From: Bacillota bacterium
GTDB lineage: Bacteria; Bacillota; Clostridia; Oscillospirales; Ruminococcaceae
Direction of reading: 5' to 3'
Length of the DNA stretch: 64,000 bases
Assembly: GCA_023457355.1 (NCBI GenBank)
Contig: JAEWLW010000068.1
Location: 24,413 to 88,412 of the forward strand
Below the pieces are notes generated by a model that saw only the letters and a list, made by a program, of their open reading frames with translations, was not told the DNA's origin and searched no databases. Position numbers and translations under genes: made by a program. The stretch's first letter is position 1. Each line of letters opens with the position of its first letter. Below are positions 8,021 through 16,503 of the stretch, piece by piece.

Positions 8021-9036
8021 AAAAACGGGCGGCCTTTTTCAGCGTGGTGTTGGCGCTGTGCTTGCTTTGCGGGTGCGGCGGGGCTCAGCGCACAGAAATT
8101 CGCGGTGAAACCCGCACGCTGACACTTGCGGTGAAAACGGATATTTCCTCTCAGGGGCAGGCCGGTGTTGATTGCTTTGCGAAAAAGGTGCGGCAGATTT
8201 CCAACGGGCGGCTGGCGATCAAGGTGGTGGATAGCGATGATCTGCTCGAATCGCTCGACAACGGCTGTGAGCTGATTTTTGGTCCGACGTCGGAGCTTGC
8301 ACGTGCAAACGGCAATTTTAATTCCTATATCTCGCCGTTTTATTTTTACGATTATAAGCACCTGACCTTGACGCTTAATTCCAAAAGCTTTTACGATATT
8401 ATACGGGAAACCAACCTCAGCCTGATGGACGCCATGCCCATAGGCGCCTTCTATAACGGGAACAGCGTGATTCTTTCATCGCGCGATAAAATGTTCGATA
8501 CGATTGATCAATACCAGGACAGCACCGTCAATATTCTGGAGGATCCCGTGCTGGCAGAGGTGCTAAAGGCGCTTGGCACCACCGTGAAGGAGCGAAGCAG
8601 CGAATATCTGCTGCTTAATTTTGGCCGTAATCGCGATAACTCGGTTATGGAATGTGATACGCTGGAATTGGATCAGGTGCGCGCACCGAAGGAGAATGCC
8701 GTATTTTCGGTTTGCAAAAGCTTTCACCGCGCGCGGATTAACTGGCTGGTGCTGTCGCAGCAGGCGAAGGAGTCGCTGAGCGCCGCTGAGCAGGCGGTGC
8801 TGACCGAAGCGACGGCCTATGCCATTGCGACAAACGACGATCTGGTTTTGCAGCAGGAGCAAAAGGGCCTTGACCATGTTAAGAGCCTGGGGGCACAGAT
8901 GAGCGTTCCCAACTATGGCGAGTTTAGCGAGGCGGCAGACAAGGCGCTGCGTGCCTCGGTGCGGTACCAGAGCCTCTGGGACTGGGACCAACATGTTGAG
9001 ATACGCAATCTGGCGGTTTCATCGGCCGGTGGTTAA
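8017..9036 (+). CDS. TRAP-transporter binding-protein-like (DctP) lipoprotein
   Basis: 339 residues with a lipoprotein signal peptide and lipobox LLCGC (Cys about residue 20). The body resembles DctP-type extracytoplasmic binding proteins: TLTLAVKTDISSQGQAGVDCFAKKV at the start, FGPTSELARANGNFNSYISPF near residue 90-110, and a C-terminal LSQQAKESLSAAEQAVLTEA helix with the usual 'w..Lspe.q..i..aa' pattern. No TRAP permease gene lies near; it is translationally coupled (ATGA overlap) to the DHHW gene. A role in the acylation system, such as ligand sensing, is inference. A strong terminator follows. Confidence 0.75.
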   Translation: MKKRAAFFSVVLALCLLCGCGGAQRTEIRGETRTLTLAVKTDISSQGQAGVDCFAKKVRQISNGRLAIKVVDSDDLLESLDNGCELIFGPTSELARANGNFNSYISPFYFYDYKHLTLTLNSKSFYDIIRETNLSLMDAMPIGAFYNGNSVILSSRDKMFDTIDQYQDSTVNILEDPVLAEVLKALGTTVKERSSEYLLLNFGRNRDNSVMECDTLELDQVRAPKENAVFSVCKSFHRARINWLVLSQQAKESLSAAEQAVLTEATAYAIATNDDLVLQQEQKGLDHVKSLGAQMSVPNYGEFSEAADKALRASVRYQSLWDWDQHVEIRNLAVSSAGG

Positions 9037-9123
9037 ATATAGTCGAACCTATAGAAAACCAACACGGCTTGGCGGCCAATTCTGCATGGCTTTTCTGCTG
9101 GTCTGATTAGAACCCCCTGTATT

Positions 9124-9167
9124 AAAAAAACCTGTTGCGGAAACATCTGTCCGCAACAGGTTTTTTT
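9124..9167. terminator. Bidirectional intrinsic terminator
   Basis: A perfect 18-bp stem (9124-9141 with 9150-9167) has A7 on one side and T7 on the other. It separates the converging acylation operon and ABC operon. Confidence 0.92.
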
Positions 9168-9216
9168 GAAGCCATACGCAAACATGAAGGGAACCGTGCC
9201 GCTAAAATGACGGAAC

Positions 9217-10575
9217 CTAATCTTGCTTGATGGCTGTCAGCGCCGAGATTTTAACGGCGCGGTTGGCCGGGTAATAACCGGAGAGAATGCCGATAAAGGT
9301 TGAGAACACCAGCGCCAGCACAACGAGCCACGGCGTGATAATAAACATCTGGGCGCCGCCGCCGGCATCCCCGAAAAAGCTGGTGCCAAAATTGATGCTC
9401 AGGCCCATGTAGTTGACCAGATAAGCGATGGAGGCGCTGAACGTAACGCCCACAATGCCGCCAAGCAGACCGATGCAGCCGGCTTCCATGAGGAACAGGG
9501 CGCGGATATCCCGCACGTGGCAGCCGACAACCTTCATGACGCCGATCTCGCGGGTGCGCTCGTAGACGCTCATCAGCATGGTGTTGATGATGCCCAGCGA
9601 CGCGACAAAAAGCGAAACGCCGGCGATCATCCCCAGGAAAATCTGAATCTTTTTGGTCTGCTCCACCATCGGCTTGCGGATGCTCTCCATGGACCAGGTA
9701 TCAAAGCCCATATCGTCGATGGCGGTCTGCACTGCGTCAACATCGTTGATATTCATAACCTTGACCTTGGTTTCTTCGTAGCCGTTGTTGTTGTTTTTGT
9801 CCACCTTGATATTGTTCGCTTTTATGTAGTCGGCCTCCATCTTTTTCAGGTCGGCTATCGACATAAACATGCCGCGCGAGGTTTCATAGCCGCGCTGCCA
9901 ATCCTCTTTCATCACGGCGGTGGCGGTGGGCTTGTATTCAATCTTCTTGGCGTTTTCGTTTTCCTGCTGCAAGCGGATCAGCAGCTTGCTTTCCAGCATG
10001 TTGACAAAGGGCTCGGCAATGTTGCCGTTCCGGTCGGGGTAGGGGTCCACACGGTTGTTGCCGCGTGTTTTTCGGGTATCCTGAAGGCTATAGGAGGCGT
10101 ACTGCCCTATGACGATGGAATAGGGCGCTGAAAAAGCCTCTTCCCAGCTGCCTTCAAGCAGCTCATAGCCCAAAAGGGGCAGCGCGTCGGGGTAAACGCC
10201 GATAACGTTATAAAAATAGGCCATATAGCGTTCGTTTTTTCCCGCAAAAAGCTGGGCGCTTAAATTTTGGGGGCGGTACAGCGGCGTGGCGGTCAGAACG
10301 CCGGGCATTGTGCGGATTTTTTCAACCATGGCGTCGTCCATGACCACCTTGTTGCCGGATTTATCGGTCTTGCCGTAACTGTAAACCTCGATGATCGTTA
10401 AATCACCCATCTGCGCCAGCTGCGCTTCCTGACTGGCCTTCATGCCAAGGCCCACCGCAATCATCAGAACAACGGCGCAGGTGCCTGCCACCACGCCGAC
10501 AAGCGTGAGCAGCGTGCGGTATTTGCGCCTTATCAGATTGCGCAGGCACATCTGGATGATATCAAAGGTCTTCAT
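9217..10575 (-). CDS. ABC transporter permease, MacB/FtsX type
   Basis: 452 residues. One N-terminal membrane helix (about 20-45, after CLRNLIRRKYRTLLTLVGVV) is followed by a ~250-residue extracellular MacB-like domain (from LAQMGDLTIIEVYSYG), then three C-terminal helices of an FtsX core (MIAGVSLFVASLGIINTMLMSVYERTREIGVMKVVG split over residues ~320-360). EIGVMKVVG is the usual coupling-helix motif. Such permeases drive lipoprotein extraction, peptide export or cell-wall hydrolase control rather than simple solute uptake. It is the last gene of an operon with the ATPase and the secreted protein, overlapping the latter by 14 nt. Confidence 0.9.
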   Translation of the reverse strand: MKTFDIIQMCLRNLIRRKYRTLLTLVGVVAGTCAVVLMIAVGLGMKASQEAQLAQMGDLTIIEVYSYGKTDKSGNKVVMDDAMVEKIRTMPGVLTATPLYRPQNLSAQLFAGKNERYMAYFYNVIGVYPDALPLLGYELLEGSWEEAFSAPYSIVIGQYASYSLQDTRKTRGNNRVDPYPDRNGNIAEPFVNMLESKLLIRLQQENENAKKIEYKPTATAVMKEDWQRGYETSRGMFMSIADLKKMEADYIKANNIKVDKNNNNGYEETKVKVMNINDVDAVQTAIDDMGFDTWSMESIRKPMVEQTKKIQIFLGMIAGVSLFVASLGIINTMLMSVYERTREIGVMKVVGCHVRDIRALFLMEAGCIGLLGGIVGVTFSASIAYLVNYMGLSINFGTSFFGDAGGGAQMFIITPWLVVLALVFSTFIGILSGYYPANRAVKISALTAIKQD

Positions 10576-12292
10576 CTAAATAGATACTCCTCTTGGCCTT
10601 GGCTTTTTGAATGGTCACGTAGGCGCTCATGGCGCAGACAATGAGGCCGACAACAATTTTTACGGGCCGCACGGGGTCGTTTTCCGGCTCGGCGTTCGTC
10701 GGTTCGGCGGGCTCCATGGGGTCCAGGCCGCCGGGGAATTGCGGCTCCATCGGCTCTCCGCCCCATAAATCCTCAACGGTGACATTAAAAGCTGAGACCA
10801 TTTCCTTGGGGTTCATGTTTGCGTCCTCATAGGTGACGACAATTTCGCCGCTGTAGTCGCCGGGTTCGAGATATTGCAGCGAGAAGTCGGCGCTCGATTC
10901 GGTACCGGCGTTCAAATTGCCGATATACTGGGTCTGGCCCGGGTTTTTAAGGCCGTCGCCGCGGACAAAGGCGGTGAGGTTATAAACCCCGCTGCGGCCC
11001 TTATTGACCATCGGCACCGAGATGTAATAATCCTCGCCGATGTAGGCGGTGTCGTCCTGTTCGGGGACGCCCAGCTCAAACCGGTCTGGGAAATCGACGG
11101 GCAGGGTGATGCTCTCGCTGGAACTGCCCGTTTCCAGCCTTTTGACGTCGGTTCCGGCGTACTGGTATGTAAACTTGATATCGATGGAGTTGGCGTCTTC
11201 GTCGTCGGTTACTTTGGTCATCCCGGCTTTTAGCGTAACCTCGCGCTCGATCATGCTGCCGGCCTGAAGCTGGTTGATGTACATCGTATTTGAGGAGCTG
11301 GCCATTGAGAATACACCCATGGGTGAGACGTTCATGACGATATTAACAAGGGAATTTGTGGTGCTGGTGTTGCGCAGCTTGAGTTTTAAGGTGAATTCGT
11401 CGCCCGCCGTCACGCTGGTGCCACCGTAGGAGTAGCTGTCCACGATGATGTAGGGAATGGGGGAGTCGGAGTCGTCTTCATCATCATCGTCATCATCGTC
11501 ATCGTCGTCGACATAGGCCACGGTGCGGGGGATGGTGGCGGTGCAGTCGATGGTTCGAAGTGTATCCGCAGCATTCCTGTAGGCCATCGTAAAGGAAAGG
11601 GAACTGCCGGAACCGGTGTAGCGGAGCGGCAAGGTGACCTTAAAGGCATATTTGCCACTTGGATGATTAATAACTTCGACCTCGAGATCGCTGTCCAGTA
11701 GGATGAAGGCGCCGCTGGAGCTAAAACCGGTGAGATAAGGCTCCTCGCTGTCGTTAACGAGGTTGGCGTCGATACTATAATCGACAATCTGGAATGTAAC
11801 ATTAAATTCGGTGTTTTTCTTAATACTTGTTTTTGAAATACTCAGCATTGTAATGTTGTTTGAACTGGAAGTCGTATCATCTTCGTCGGCATCCACGACA
11901 TTGAAGGTACAGGTTTTGGAACTGTCATCTGCGTTTACCCAATCGTTGCTGTCGTCGCTGATCGAAATAGTGAGGCTGTTCCAGGTAACGTAATCTCTGC
12001 TGCTGGTACTGGAAATGGTGTAGAATGTCACACCGTCATATTTGGGGCTGCTGGAGCTTGATGGGCCTGAAATATTCAGCGCTATGGAGCCATCTATATT
12101 TTTGACGGTGGAAATTGTGTAGCCATTACCAATCGGTAAAGCCGCATTCGGGTAACCCTCTACTTCCAGCCCGCCGTTTGACACCATAACCGCCTGTCTG
12201 GTTGCCGCAAACACCGTCGCGGGCAGCATGGAGACAACCATCACCGCCACAACCATCAAACAAAACAATCTTTTTATCCTTTTCAAGTGCAT
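10562..12292 (-). CDS. Secreted, membrane-anchored CARDB/S-layer-like protein of an ABC operon
   Basis: 576 residues from the ATG at 12292, which has AAGGAG close before it; an upstream in-frame ATG at 12313 overlaps the ATPase stop and lacks a site. A signal peptide (MHLKRIKRLFCLMVV...ATVFA), several beta-rich extracellular domains of CARDB/COG1361 (S-layer-like) type, and a C-terminal membrane helix (about 545-563) with a short basic tail are visible. A nine-aspartate run followed by EDDSDSP (about residues 255-270) links two domains and may bind calcium. It sits between ATPase and permease genes, so it is probably the extracytoplasmic partner of the transporter. Exact function is unknown. 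Confidence 0.75.
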   Translation of the reverse strand: MHLKRIKRLFCLMVVAVMVVSMLPATVFAATRQAVMVSNGGLEVEGYPNAALPIGNGYTISTVKNIDGSIALNISGPSSSSSPKYDGVTFYTISSTSSRDYVTWNSLTISISDDSNDWVNADDSSKTCTFNVVDADEDDTTSSSNNITMLSISKTSIKKNTEFNVTFQIVDYSIDANLVNDSEEPYLTGFSSSGAFILLDSDLEVEVINHPSGKYAFKVTLPLRYTGSGSSLSFTMAYRNAADTLRTIDCTATIPRTVAYVDDDDDDDDDDEDDSDSPIPYIIVDSYSYGGTSVTAGDEFTLKLKLRNTSTTNSLVNIVMNVSPMGVFSMASSSNTMYINQLQAGSMIEREVTLKAGMTKVTDDEDANSIDIKFTYQYAGTDVKRLETGSSSESITLPVDFPDRFELGVPEQDDTAYIGEDYYISVPMVNKGRSGVYNLTAFVRGDGLKNPGQTQYIGNLNAGTESSADFSLQYLEPGDYSGEIVVTYEDANMNPKEMVSAFNVTVEDLWGGEPMEPQFPGGLDPMEPAEPTNAEPENDPVRPVKIVVGLIVCAMSAYVTIQKAKAKRSIYLDEDL

Positions 12293-12305
12293 TCTCTCCT
12301 TGCTG

Positions 12306-13256
12306 TTATTCATCGGTTTTGTCCGCCGCCGTTTTTGCTGCGACCGGTTCTTCCGGCTCTTCGCCAGTTCCGGCTTCCATGTTTTGCGAGGGCGGCTGCG
12401 CAGTCGGGTCGGTGTGTGGGCTGTCTGACGGCTGTGCCGTGCTCTCGGGTGGGCCGGCGTCGGCGCTTTCCGCGGCCGGGAGCAGCGCCGTTTGCGGTGC
12501 TGTGTCGGGGCTCGGCAGTGTTTTTGTTGCCGATTCACCCTCCGGCATGGGGTCGAGATAGGCCGGATGAGGATTGGTTTCGTCGCTGATGATCACGCCG
12601 TCGCGGATGGTGATGATGCGGTCGGCATAGCGCGCCAGCTCGTTATCGTGGGTGACCAGCACAAAGGTGATGCCGTTGTCGTGCGCCATCTCAATCAGCA
12701 GGCGCATAACCTCCAGCGTGGTGCGGCTGTCAAGGTTGCCGGTCGGCTCGTCGGCGAAGACGATCTTGGGCTTTGCCACAAAGGCCCGGGCGATGCCCAC
12801 GCGCTGCTGCTGGCCGCCCGACATCTCCGAGGGTTTGTGCCGGGCCCGGTTGCCCAGCCCCACTTTTTTCAGCAGCTGCAACGCTTCGCGGTCGCGTATG
12901 TCGCGCGCAACGCCGCGGAACAGAAGCGGCATGGCCACGTTTTCGGTGGCGGTCATCGAGGGAATCAGGTTATAGGACTGGAACACAAAGCCGATGTACT
13001 TTTGCCGAAAGCCCGCGAGCTGGTCTTCCGTCAGGCGGGAAATATTGGCCCTGCCGATGTAAACGCTGCCCGCGGTGGGCTTTTCAAGCCCGGCCAGCTG
13101 GTTTAGCAGCGTGGATTTTCCCGAGCCGGAGGTGCCGAGAATACAGCAGATTTCGCCCTTGCCGATGGCGAGGTTGATATTGCTGAGCGCCTTGACCTTT
13201 TCGGCCCCGACGCGGTATATTTTGGAGAGGCCTTTTATGGTGATGATATTATCCAA
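12306..13256 (-). CDS. ABC transporter ATPase, MacB/LolD type, with acidic tail
   Basis: 316 residues. Residues 1-225 form a MacB/LolD/YknY-like ATPase: Walker A GTSGSGKST, Q-loop VFQSYNLIPSMTATENV, signature MSGGQQQRVGIARAFV, Walker B KIVFADEPTGNLDSRT and switch VTHDNELA. About 85 residues of Pro/Ala/Glu-rich, low-complexity tail follow, unusual for the family and without known motif. The start is TTG (13256) with AAAGGAG 11 nt upstream. It heads the operon with the secreted protein and FtsX-type permease. Confidence 0.92.
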   Translation of the reverse strand: MDNIITIKGLSKIYRVGAEKVKALSNINLAIGKGEICCILGTSGSGKSTLLNQLAGLEKPTAGSVYIGRANISRLTEDQLAGFRQKYIGFVFQSYNLIPSMTATENVAMPLLFRGVARDIRDREALQLLKKVGLGNRARHKPSEMSGGQQQRVGIARAFVAKPKIVFADEPTGNLDSRTTLEVMRLLIEMAHDNGITFVLVTHDNELARYADRIITIRDGVIISDETNPHPAYLDPMPEGESATKTLPSPDTAPQTALLPAAESADAGPPESTAQPSDSPHTDPTAQPPSQNMEAGTGEEPEEPVAAKTAADKTDE

Positions 13257-13504
13257 CCGTTGCCCGTCTCCTTTCGTTTTTTAAATCGTTATCCGGTAAA
13301 TTAGTGTATAAATCAGGGCGTATTGTTGCCCGCATCAGCCAAAAATTTCACCAATTATACACTCCATTCTATCACACACAGCGTCGGAAAAAAAGAACAA
13401 GCCGCCCGGCTCATAAAAAAGATGCGGCCTTTCAAACCGGCGCAGAAAAAGCAACTTCGCCGGTGTCTGGGCTATAATGAGAATGGTCAGGAGTAAAAAA
13501 AGAG

Positions 13505-13536
13505 GGTATAATAGCCGTGAACGGCTATTATACCCA
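13505..13536. repeat. Perfect GGTATAATA-type palindrome, copy 3
   Basis: Arms of 14 bp (GGGTATAATAGCCG and its complement) flank a TGAA loop. It sits immediately before the terminal inverted repeat of MITE copy B, so it may be that element's target. Confidence 0.7.
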
Positions 13537-13537
13537 T

Positions 13538-13760
13538 CAGCCTGTCGAAAAAGGTTGGCCGTGTGGTTAATTTGCGCAAAGCTGATGCCGCTTAACGCGA
13601 CATGGGGAGAACCCCCGGCGAGGGTTCTCCCCGCAAAAACAGTCCGGCGGACTGTTTTTGCGCCCTCTCCTGCGCTTTTTGACGAATGAGGCACGCAAGC
13701 TTTTTGAAAAAAGCTTGACCAAAAACTTTAATTTGTGCAATTTTTTAGCAAGATGCGCAC
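13538..13760 (+). mobile_element. MITE-like repeat, copy B (right end degenerate)
   Basis: It begins CAGCCTGTCGAAAAA, has the ATGCCGCTTAACGC block, the 29-nt hairpin at 13633-13661 (perfect arms GCAAAAACAGTCC) and the AAAAAGCTTGACCAAAAACTTT block of copies A and C. The middle part present in A and C is missing and the right terminus has decayed, so the right boundary is approximate and no direct repeat is seen. Confidence 0.65.
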
Positions 13761-13789
13761 TGATACCCCCGCAGCTTTGCGCGGCGCTG

Positions 13790-14692
13790 TTACGGTTGCT
13801 TATCTTTGGCTATATAGGGATTGACGTGTACCATGCAATGCTTTACCGACGGGAAATGCCGTTCAATTTGCTCGTGCACAGCCTGCGCAATGTCGTGCCC
13901 TTCCTTGACGCTTAAAGCCCCATCCGCCGCAATGCAGACATCCACATAAATTTTGGAGCCGAACTTTCGGGTGGTCAGGCTGTCAAGCCGGATGACGCCC
14001 TGCTGCGCCAGCACCACATTGTGCATCTCTTTTTGCAGTGCGGGTTCACAGGCGCGGTCGAGCATCTGGTCGAAGGCCTGCCGCGCAATGCTGAAGGCGA
14101 CCTTGACGATGACCAGCGAGATGACGACGCAGGCGATGGGGTCCATGATCGGAAATCCCAGCAGTGCACCGCCGATGCCGATCAGCGAGCCAACCGAAGA
14201 AAGCGCATCCGAACGGTGGTGCCAGGCGTCCGCCATCAGCGAGGCCGAATCGGCTTTTTTAGCGGCCGCGCGGGTGTAGTGGTACATCAACTCCTTGACG
14301 GCGATGGACAGAACCGCCGCCGCCAGCGCCAGGTAGCCCGGCACAACAAAGCTGCCCGAAAGACCGCTGAGGATGGTTCTGACGCCGCCGAATCCGATGT
14401 AAAGACCCGTCGCCATCAGTAAACCGGCCAGCGCCACCGCGGCGGCCGACTCCATACGCTCATGCCCGTAGGGATGCTCGGCATCCTCCTGCCGTGCAGA
14501 GAGGCGCACCCCCAAAATGACCACAACCGTGCTGATAATGTCTGAGGCGGAATGCACGGCGTCCGAGACCATCGCCGCGGAATGCGCAAGGATACCGGCC
14601 GCCAGCTTGGCGATGGCCAGCAACACATTGCCGACGATGCTCACCGCGGAGACGCGCAGGCACAATTTTTCTTTTTGCCGATCATCCATCAT
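13790..14692 (-). CDS. Cation diffusion facilitator (CDF) metal exporter
   Basis: 300 residues. Six membrane helices and a C-terminal cytoplasmic ferredoxin-like domain ending HCMVHVNPYIAK are typical of the CDF family, which exchanges divalent metal for protons. Helix 2 carries HSASD and helix 5 carries HHRSD, an HxxxD/HxxxD site more usual of Zn/Co/Cd exporters than of Mn exporters. The ATG at 14692 has GGGGTG 5-8 nt upstream; an in-frame GTG lies 9 nt earlier. The gene has its own consensus promoter and a ~120-nt leader with an intrinsic terminator, suggesting metal-controlled expression. Confidence 0.9.
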   Translation of the reverse strand: MMDDRQKEKLCLRVSAVSIVGNVLLAIAKLAAGILAHSAAMVSDAVHSASDIISTVVVILGVRLSARQEDAEHPYGHERMESAAAVALAGLLMATGLYIGFGGVRTILSGLSGSFVVPGYLALAAAVLSIAVKELMYHYTRAAAKKADSASLMADAWHHRSDALSSVGSLIGIGGALLGFPIMDPIACVVISLVIVKVAFSIARQAFDQMLDRACEPALQKEMHNVVLAQQGVIRLDSLTTRKFGSKIYVDVCIAADGALSVKEGHDIAQAVHEQIERHFPSVKHCMVHVNPYIAKDKQP

Positions 14693-14728
14693 AAAAATCA
14701 CCCCATCGCCCCGGTGTGGGCCCAGTAT

Positions 14729-14765
14729 AAAAAAGACAGCAACCTTCGTCTATGTAAGGTTACTG
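14729..14765 (-). terminator. Leader terminator (attenuator) upstream of the CDF exporter
   Basis: On the minus strand CAGTAACCTT and AAGGTTGCTG form a 10-bp stem (one G-U pair) with a 9-nt loop, followed by TCTTTTTTAT. It lies inside the 5' leader, before the start codon. That is the arrangement of a riboswitch or attenuator expression platform. I could not match the upstream ~50 nt to a known metal-riboswitch consensus by eye. Confidence 0.6.
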
Positions 14766-14821
14766 CCCCGCGATTAAACGCTGCCTTTAACGGCCCGAAG
14801 CACACGGCTTCTGATTCGCCT

Positions 14822-14850
14822 ATACTACCATTTATTGTATGGTATGTCAA
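14822..14850 (-). promoter_or_regulatory. Sigma-A-type promoter of the CDF exporter
   Basis: On the minus strand: -35 TTGACA (14845-14850), 17-bp spacer, -10 TAGTAT (14822-14827). Transcription would start near 14815, giving a leader of about 120 nt. Confidence 0.75.
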
Positions 14851-14878
14851 TCGAAATATGACGTTTAACACCGCTTAT

Positions 14879-15103
14879 TTATTGAACGTTCAAAATGGAA
14901 GGGACGTTGGTGCCGCCCTGCCCGCCTATAAGCGACGCGCGGGTAGAAATGGCCTGGGCGGCGGCAAACATCAGGTTGGCCACGATGTTCTGGTCGTTGG
15001 CGGACATGTTTTCAGTGATGGTGAGGCCGATGATAATGGCGGCCATGGTCATATTGGTCGCGTAATTAACCGAGCCGGGGCCGTAGTTTTGTTCCTGAGC
15101 CAT
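14879..15103 (-). CDS. Small hydrophobic protein of unknown function
   Basis: 74 residues starting MAQEQNYGPGSVNYATNMTM, then one hydrophobic stretch AAIIIGLTITENM and a second moderately hydrophobic helix NIVANLMFAAAQAIS. GGGGGTGG lies a few bases before the ATG, and coding composition matches the neighbours. I do not recognise the family. It stands alone between the CDF exporter and the PPTase. Confidence 0.6.
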   Translation of the reverse strand: MAQEQNYGPGSVNYATNMTMAAIIIGLTITENMSANDQNIVANLMFAAAQAISTRASLIGGQGGTNVPSILNVQ

Positions 15104-15187
15104 TCATCCACCCCCGCACATGCTTTAATACTGACACTATATCATTCTATGCAGGATGCCGTTTAAGGATAAAAGGAGAGATAAGCG

Positions 15188-15769
15188 ATGCTTTTATGTT
15201 GCCATATTGAATACGATTCTGCCCTGCTGGCGCGCGCCATAGCCTTAAGCCTGCCGGAAAGGCAAAAAAGGGCGCAAGGCATCCGCAACGAGCATCTGCG
15301 TGCGGCTTCGCTGACTGCAGGGCTGCTGCTTAAATACGGCCTTTATCAATATGGCCTGCGGGAAGCCGATATTCGCTATACTAAAACGGGCAAGCCATAT
15401 CTGGCCGACGGCGCCCTTTGTTTCAGTTTGTCGCACAGCGGAGAATACGCGGCCTGTGCCATTGCCAAAGGGGACGTCGGTGTGGATATACAAAAGATTG
15501 TGGCGGTTTCTCCGCGGGCGGTGTCGCGCGTTTGCACCGCGGCTGAGCAACAGTATTTAAAGGGAAGCCGTGACCTGCGCAGCGACATGATCCGCCTGTG
15601 GGCCTTAAAAGAAAGCTGGCTGAAAGCCACCGGCAGCAGCGCTGCCGAGATGTTTAACGCAGCTTTTATGCTGCGCGGGGATGGGTCTGCCGATGGCCCG
15701 GCGGGCTTTGACTATCGCCTGTATGAAAATATTCCGGGCTATATTCTGGCGGTTTGCGAAAGCAAATAA
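15188..15769 (+). CDS. 4'-phosphopantetheinyl transferase, Sfp/AcpT type
   Basis: Transfers phosphopantetheine from CoA to carrier-protein serines. The 193-residue protein has the three Sfp-superfamily motifs: GKPYL...FSLSHSGEYAACAIAK, VGVDIQKI (metal-binding Asp) and WALKESWLKATG (Glu and Lys of the WxxKE...K motif). AAAGGAG precedes the ATG. Its partner could be the fatty-acid acyl carrier protein encoded at 59.3 kb, or a secondary-metabolite carrier elsewhere. No AcpS is in the window, so the choice is open. Confidence 0.9.
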   Translation: MLLCCHIEYDSALLARAIALSLPERQKRAQGIRNEHLRAASLTAGLLLKYGLYQYGLREADIRYTKTGKPYLADGALCFSLSHSGEYAACAIAKGDVGVDIQKIVAVSPRAVSRVCTAAEQQYLKGSRDLRSDMIRLWALKESWLKATGSSAAEMFNAAFMLRGDGSADGPAGFDYRLYENIPGYILAVCESK

Positions 15770-15978
15770 CCGTTAAAATGACGTGTTGCGTTCGTAGGTT
15801 TATGGCTGCATTTTGGGTGTACACAGGCGGTTGCGTGATAAAAAGTGCCTGCCGCATGCGGAATGACGCAGCTTTTTTGATTTTTTATAAAAATAAAATG
15901 ACGCGCGCAAATTGAAGAGAATCAGAGAGAAAACGAGAGAAAATGTGCAAGAGTGGGCTCATAAATTAAAATAATGGC

Positions 15979-16006
15979 TTGACAGTTTTTGCGGACATGA
16001 TATACT
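15979..16006 (+). promoter_or_regulatory. Promoter of rplM-rpsI
   Basis: -35 TTGACA (15979-15984), 16-bp spacer, -10 TATACT (16001-16006). The start codon is 51 nt further on. The ribosome-binding site GAGGAGG can fold into a small AGGT/ACCT hairpin, which might allow feedback control. Confidence 0.75.
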
Positions 16007-16056
16007 GGTAAAGCACTGTAAAAAGATAAGCAAAATTTTGAGGAGGTAAACACCTT

Positions 16057-16485
16057 ATGTCAACCTTTCTTCCGAAGGCAGATGGCATTAAGCGCGAGTG
16101 GTATGTCATTGACGCCGCAGGCAAGTCCCTGGGCCGCACCGCCGCTACCGTTGCCAGCATTCTGCGCGGCAAGCATAAGCCGATTTTTACGCCCAATGTT
16201 GATTGCGGCGACCATGTTGTGGTTATCAACGCCGCCCAGGCTGTTCTGACCGGCAACAAGCTGCAGGACAAATATTATCGCCACCACAGCGGTTGGGTCG
16301 GCGGTCTTAAAGAAGTCAACTACGCCACGCTGATGAAGAACAACCCCGAGAAAGCCATGATGGTGGCTGTCAAGGGCATGCTGCCGGACAACACACTCGG
16401 CAGAAAAGCACTCACCCGCGTGCGCATTTACCGCGATGCCAACCACAGCCAGGAAGCCCAGCAGCCGAAGGCCTGGAACGAATAA
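16057..16485 (+). CDS. rplM: 50S ribosomal protein L13
   Basis: 142 residues, the usual length, with WYVIDAAGKSLGRTA at the start, the FTPNVDCGDHVVVINA block, KYYRHHSGWVGGLKE and MLPDNTLGRKALTRVRIY. L13 is an early-assembly protein of the large subunit. It is followed 18 nt later by rpsI, the conserved bacterial pair. Confidence 0.99.
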   Translation: MSTFLPKADGIKREWYVIDAAGKSLGRTAATVASILRGKHKPIFTPNVDCGDHVVVINAAQAVLTGNKLQDKYYRHHSGWVGGLKEVNYATLMKNNPEKAMMVAVKGMLPDNTLGRKALTRVRIYRDANHSQEAQQPKAWNE

Positions 16486-16503
16486 GAGAGGAGACTGAAA
16501 GTT

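Larger units (their letters stand above)
13257..13789. other. Intergenic region with palindrome and mobile-element copy B
   Basis: No gene is supported. The leftward ABC operon probably starts here; a TATAAT box reads leftward at 13354-13359 but no good -35 is seen. The rest is a perfect palindrome (13505-13536) and MITE copy B. Confidence 0.55.

Noticed and set aside
9517..10131. 204-codon plus-strand frame
   Set aside because: Mirror frame of the FtsX-type permease gene.
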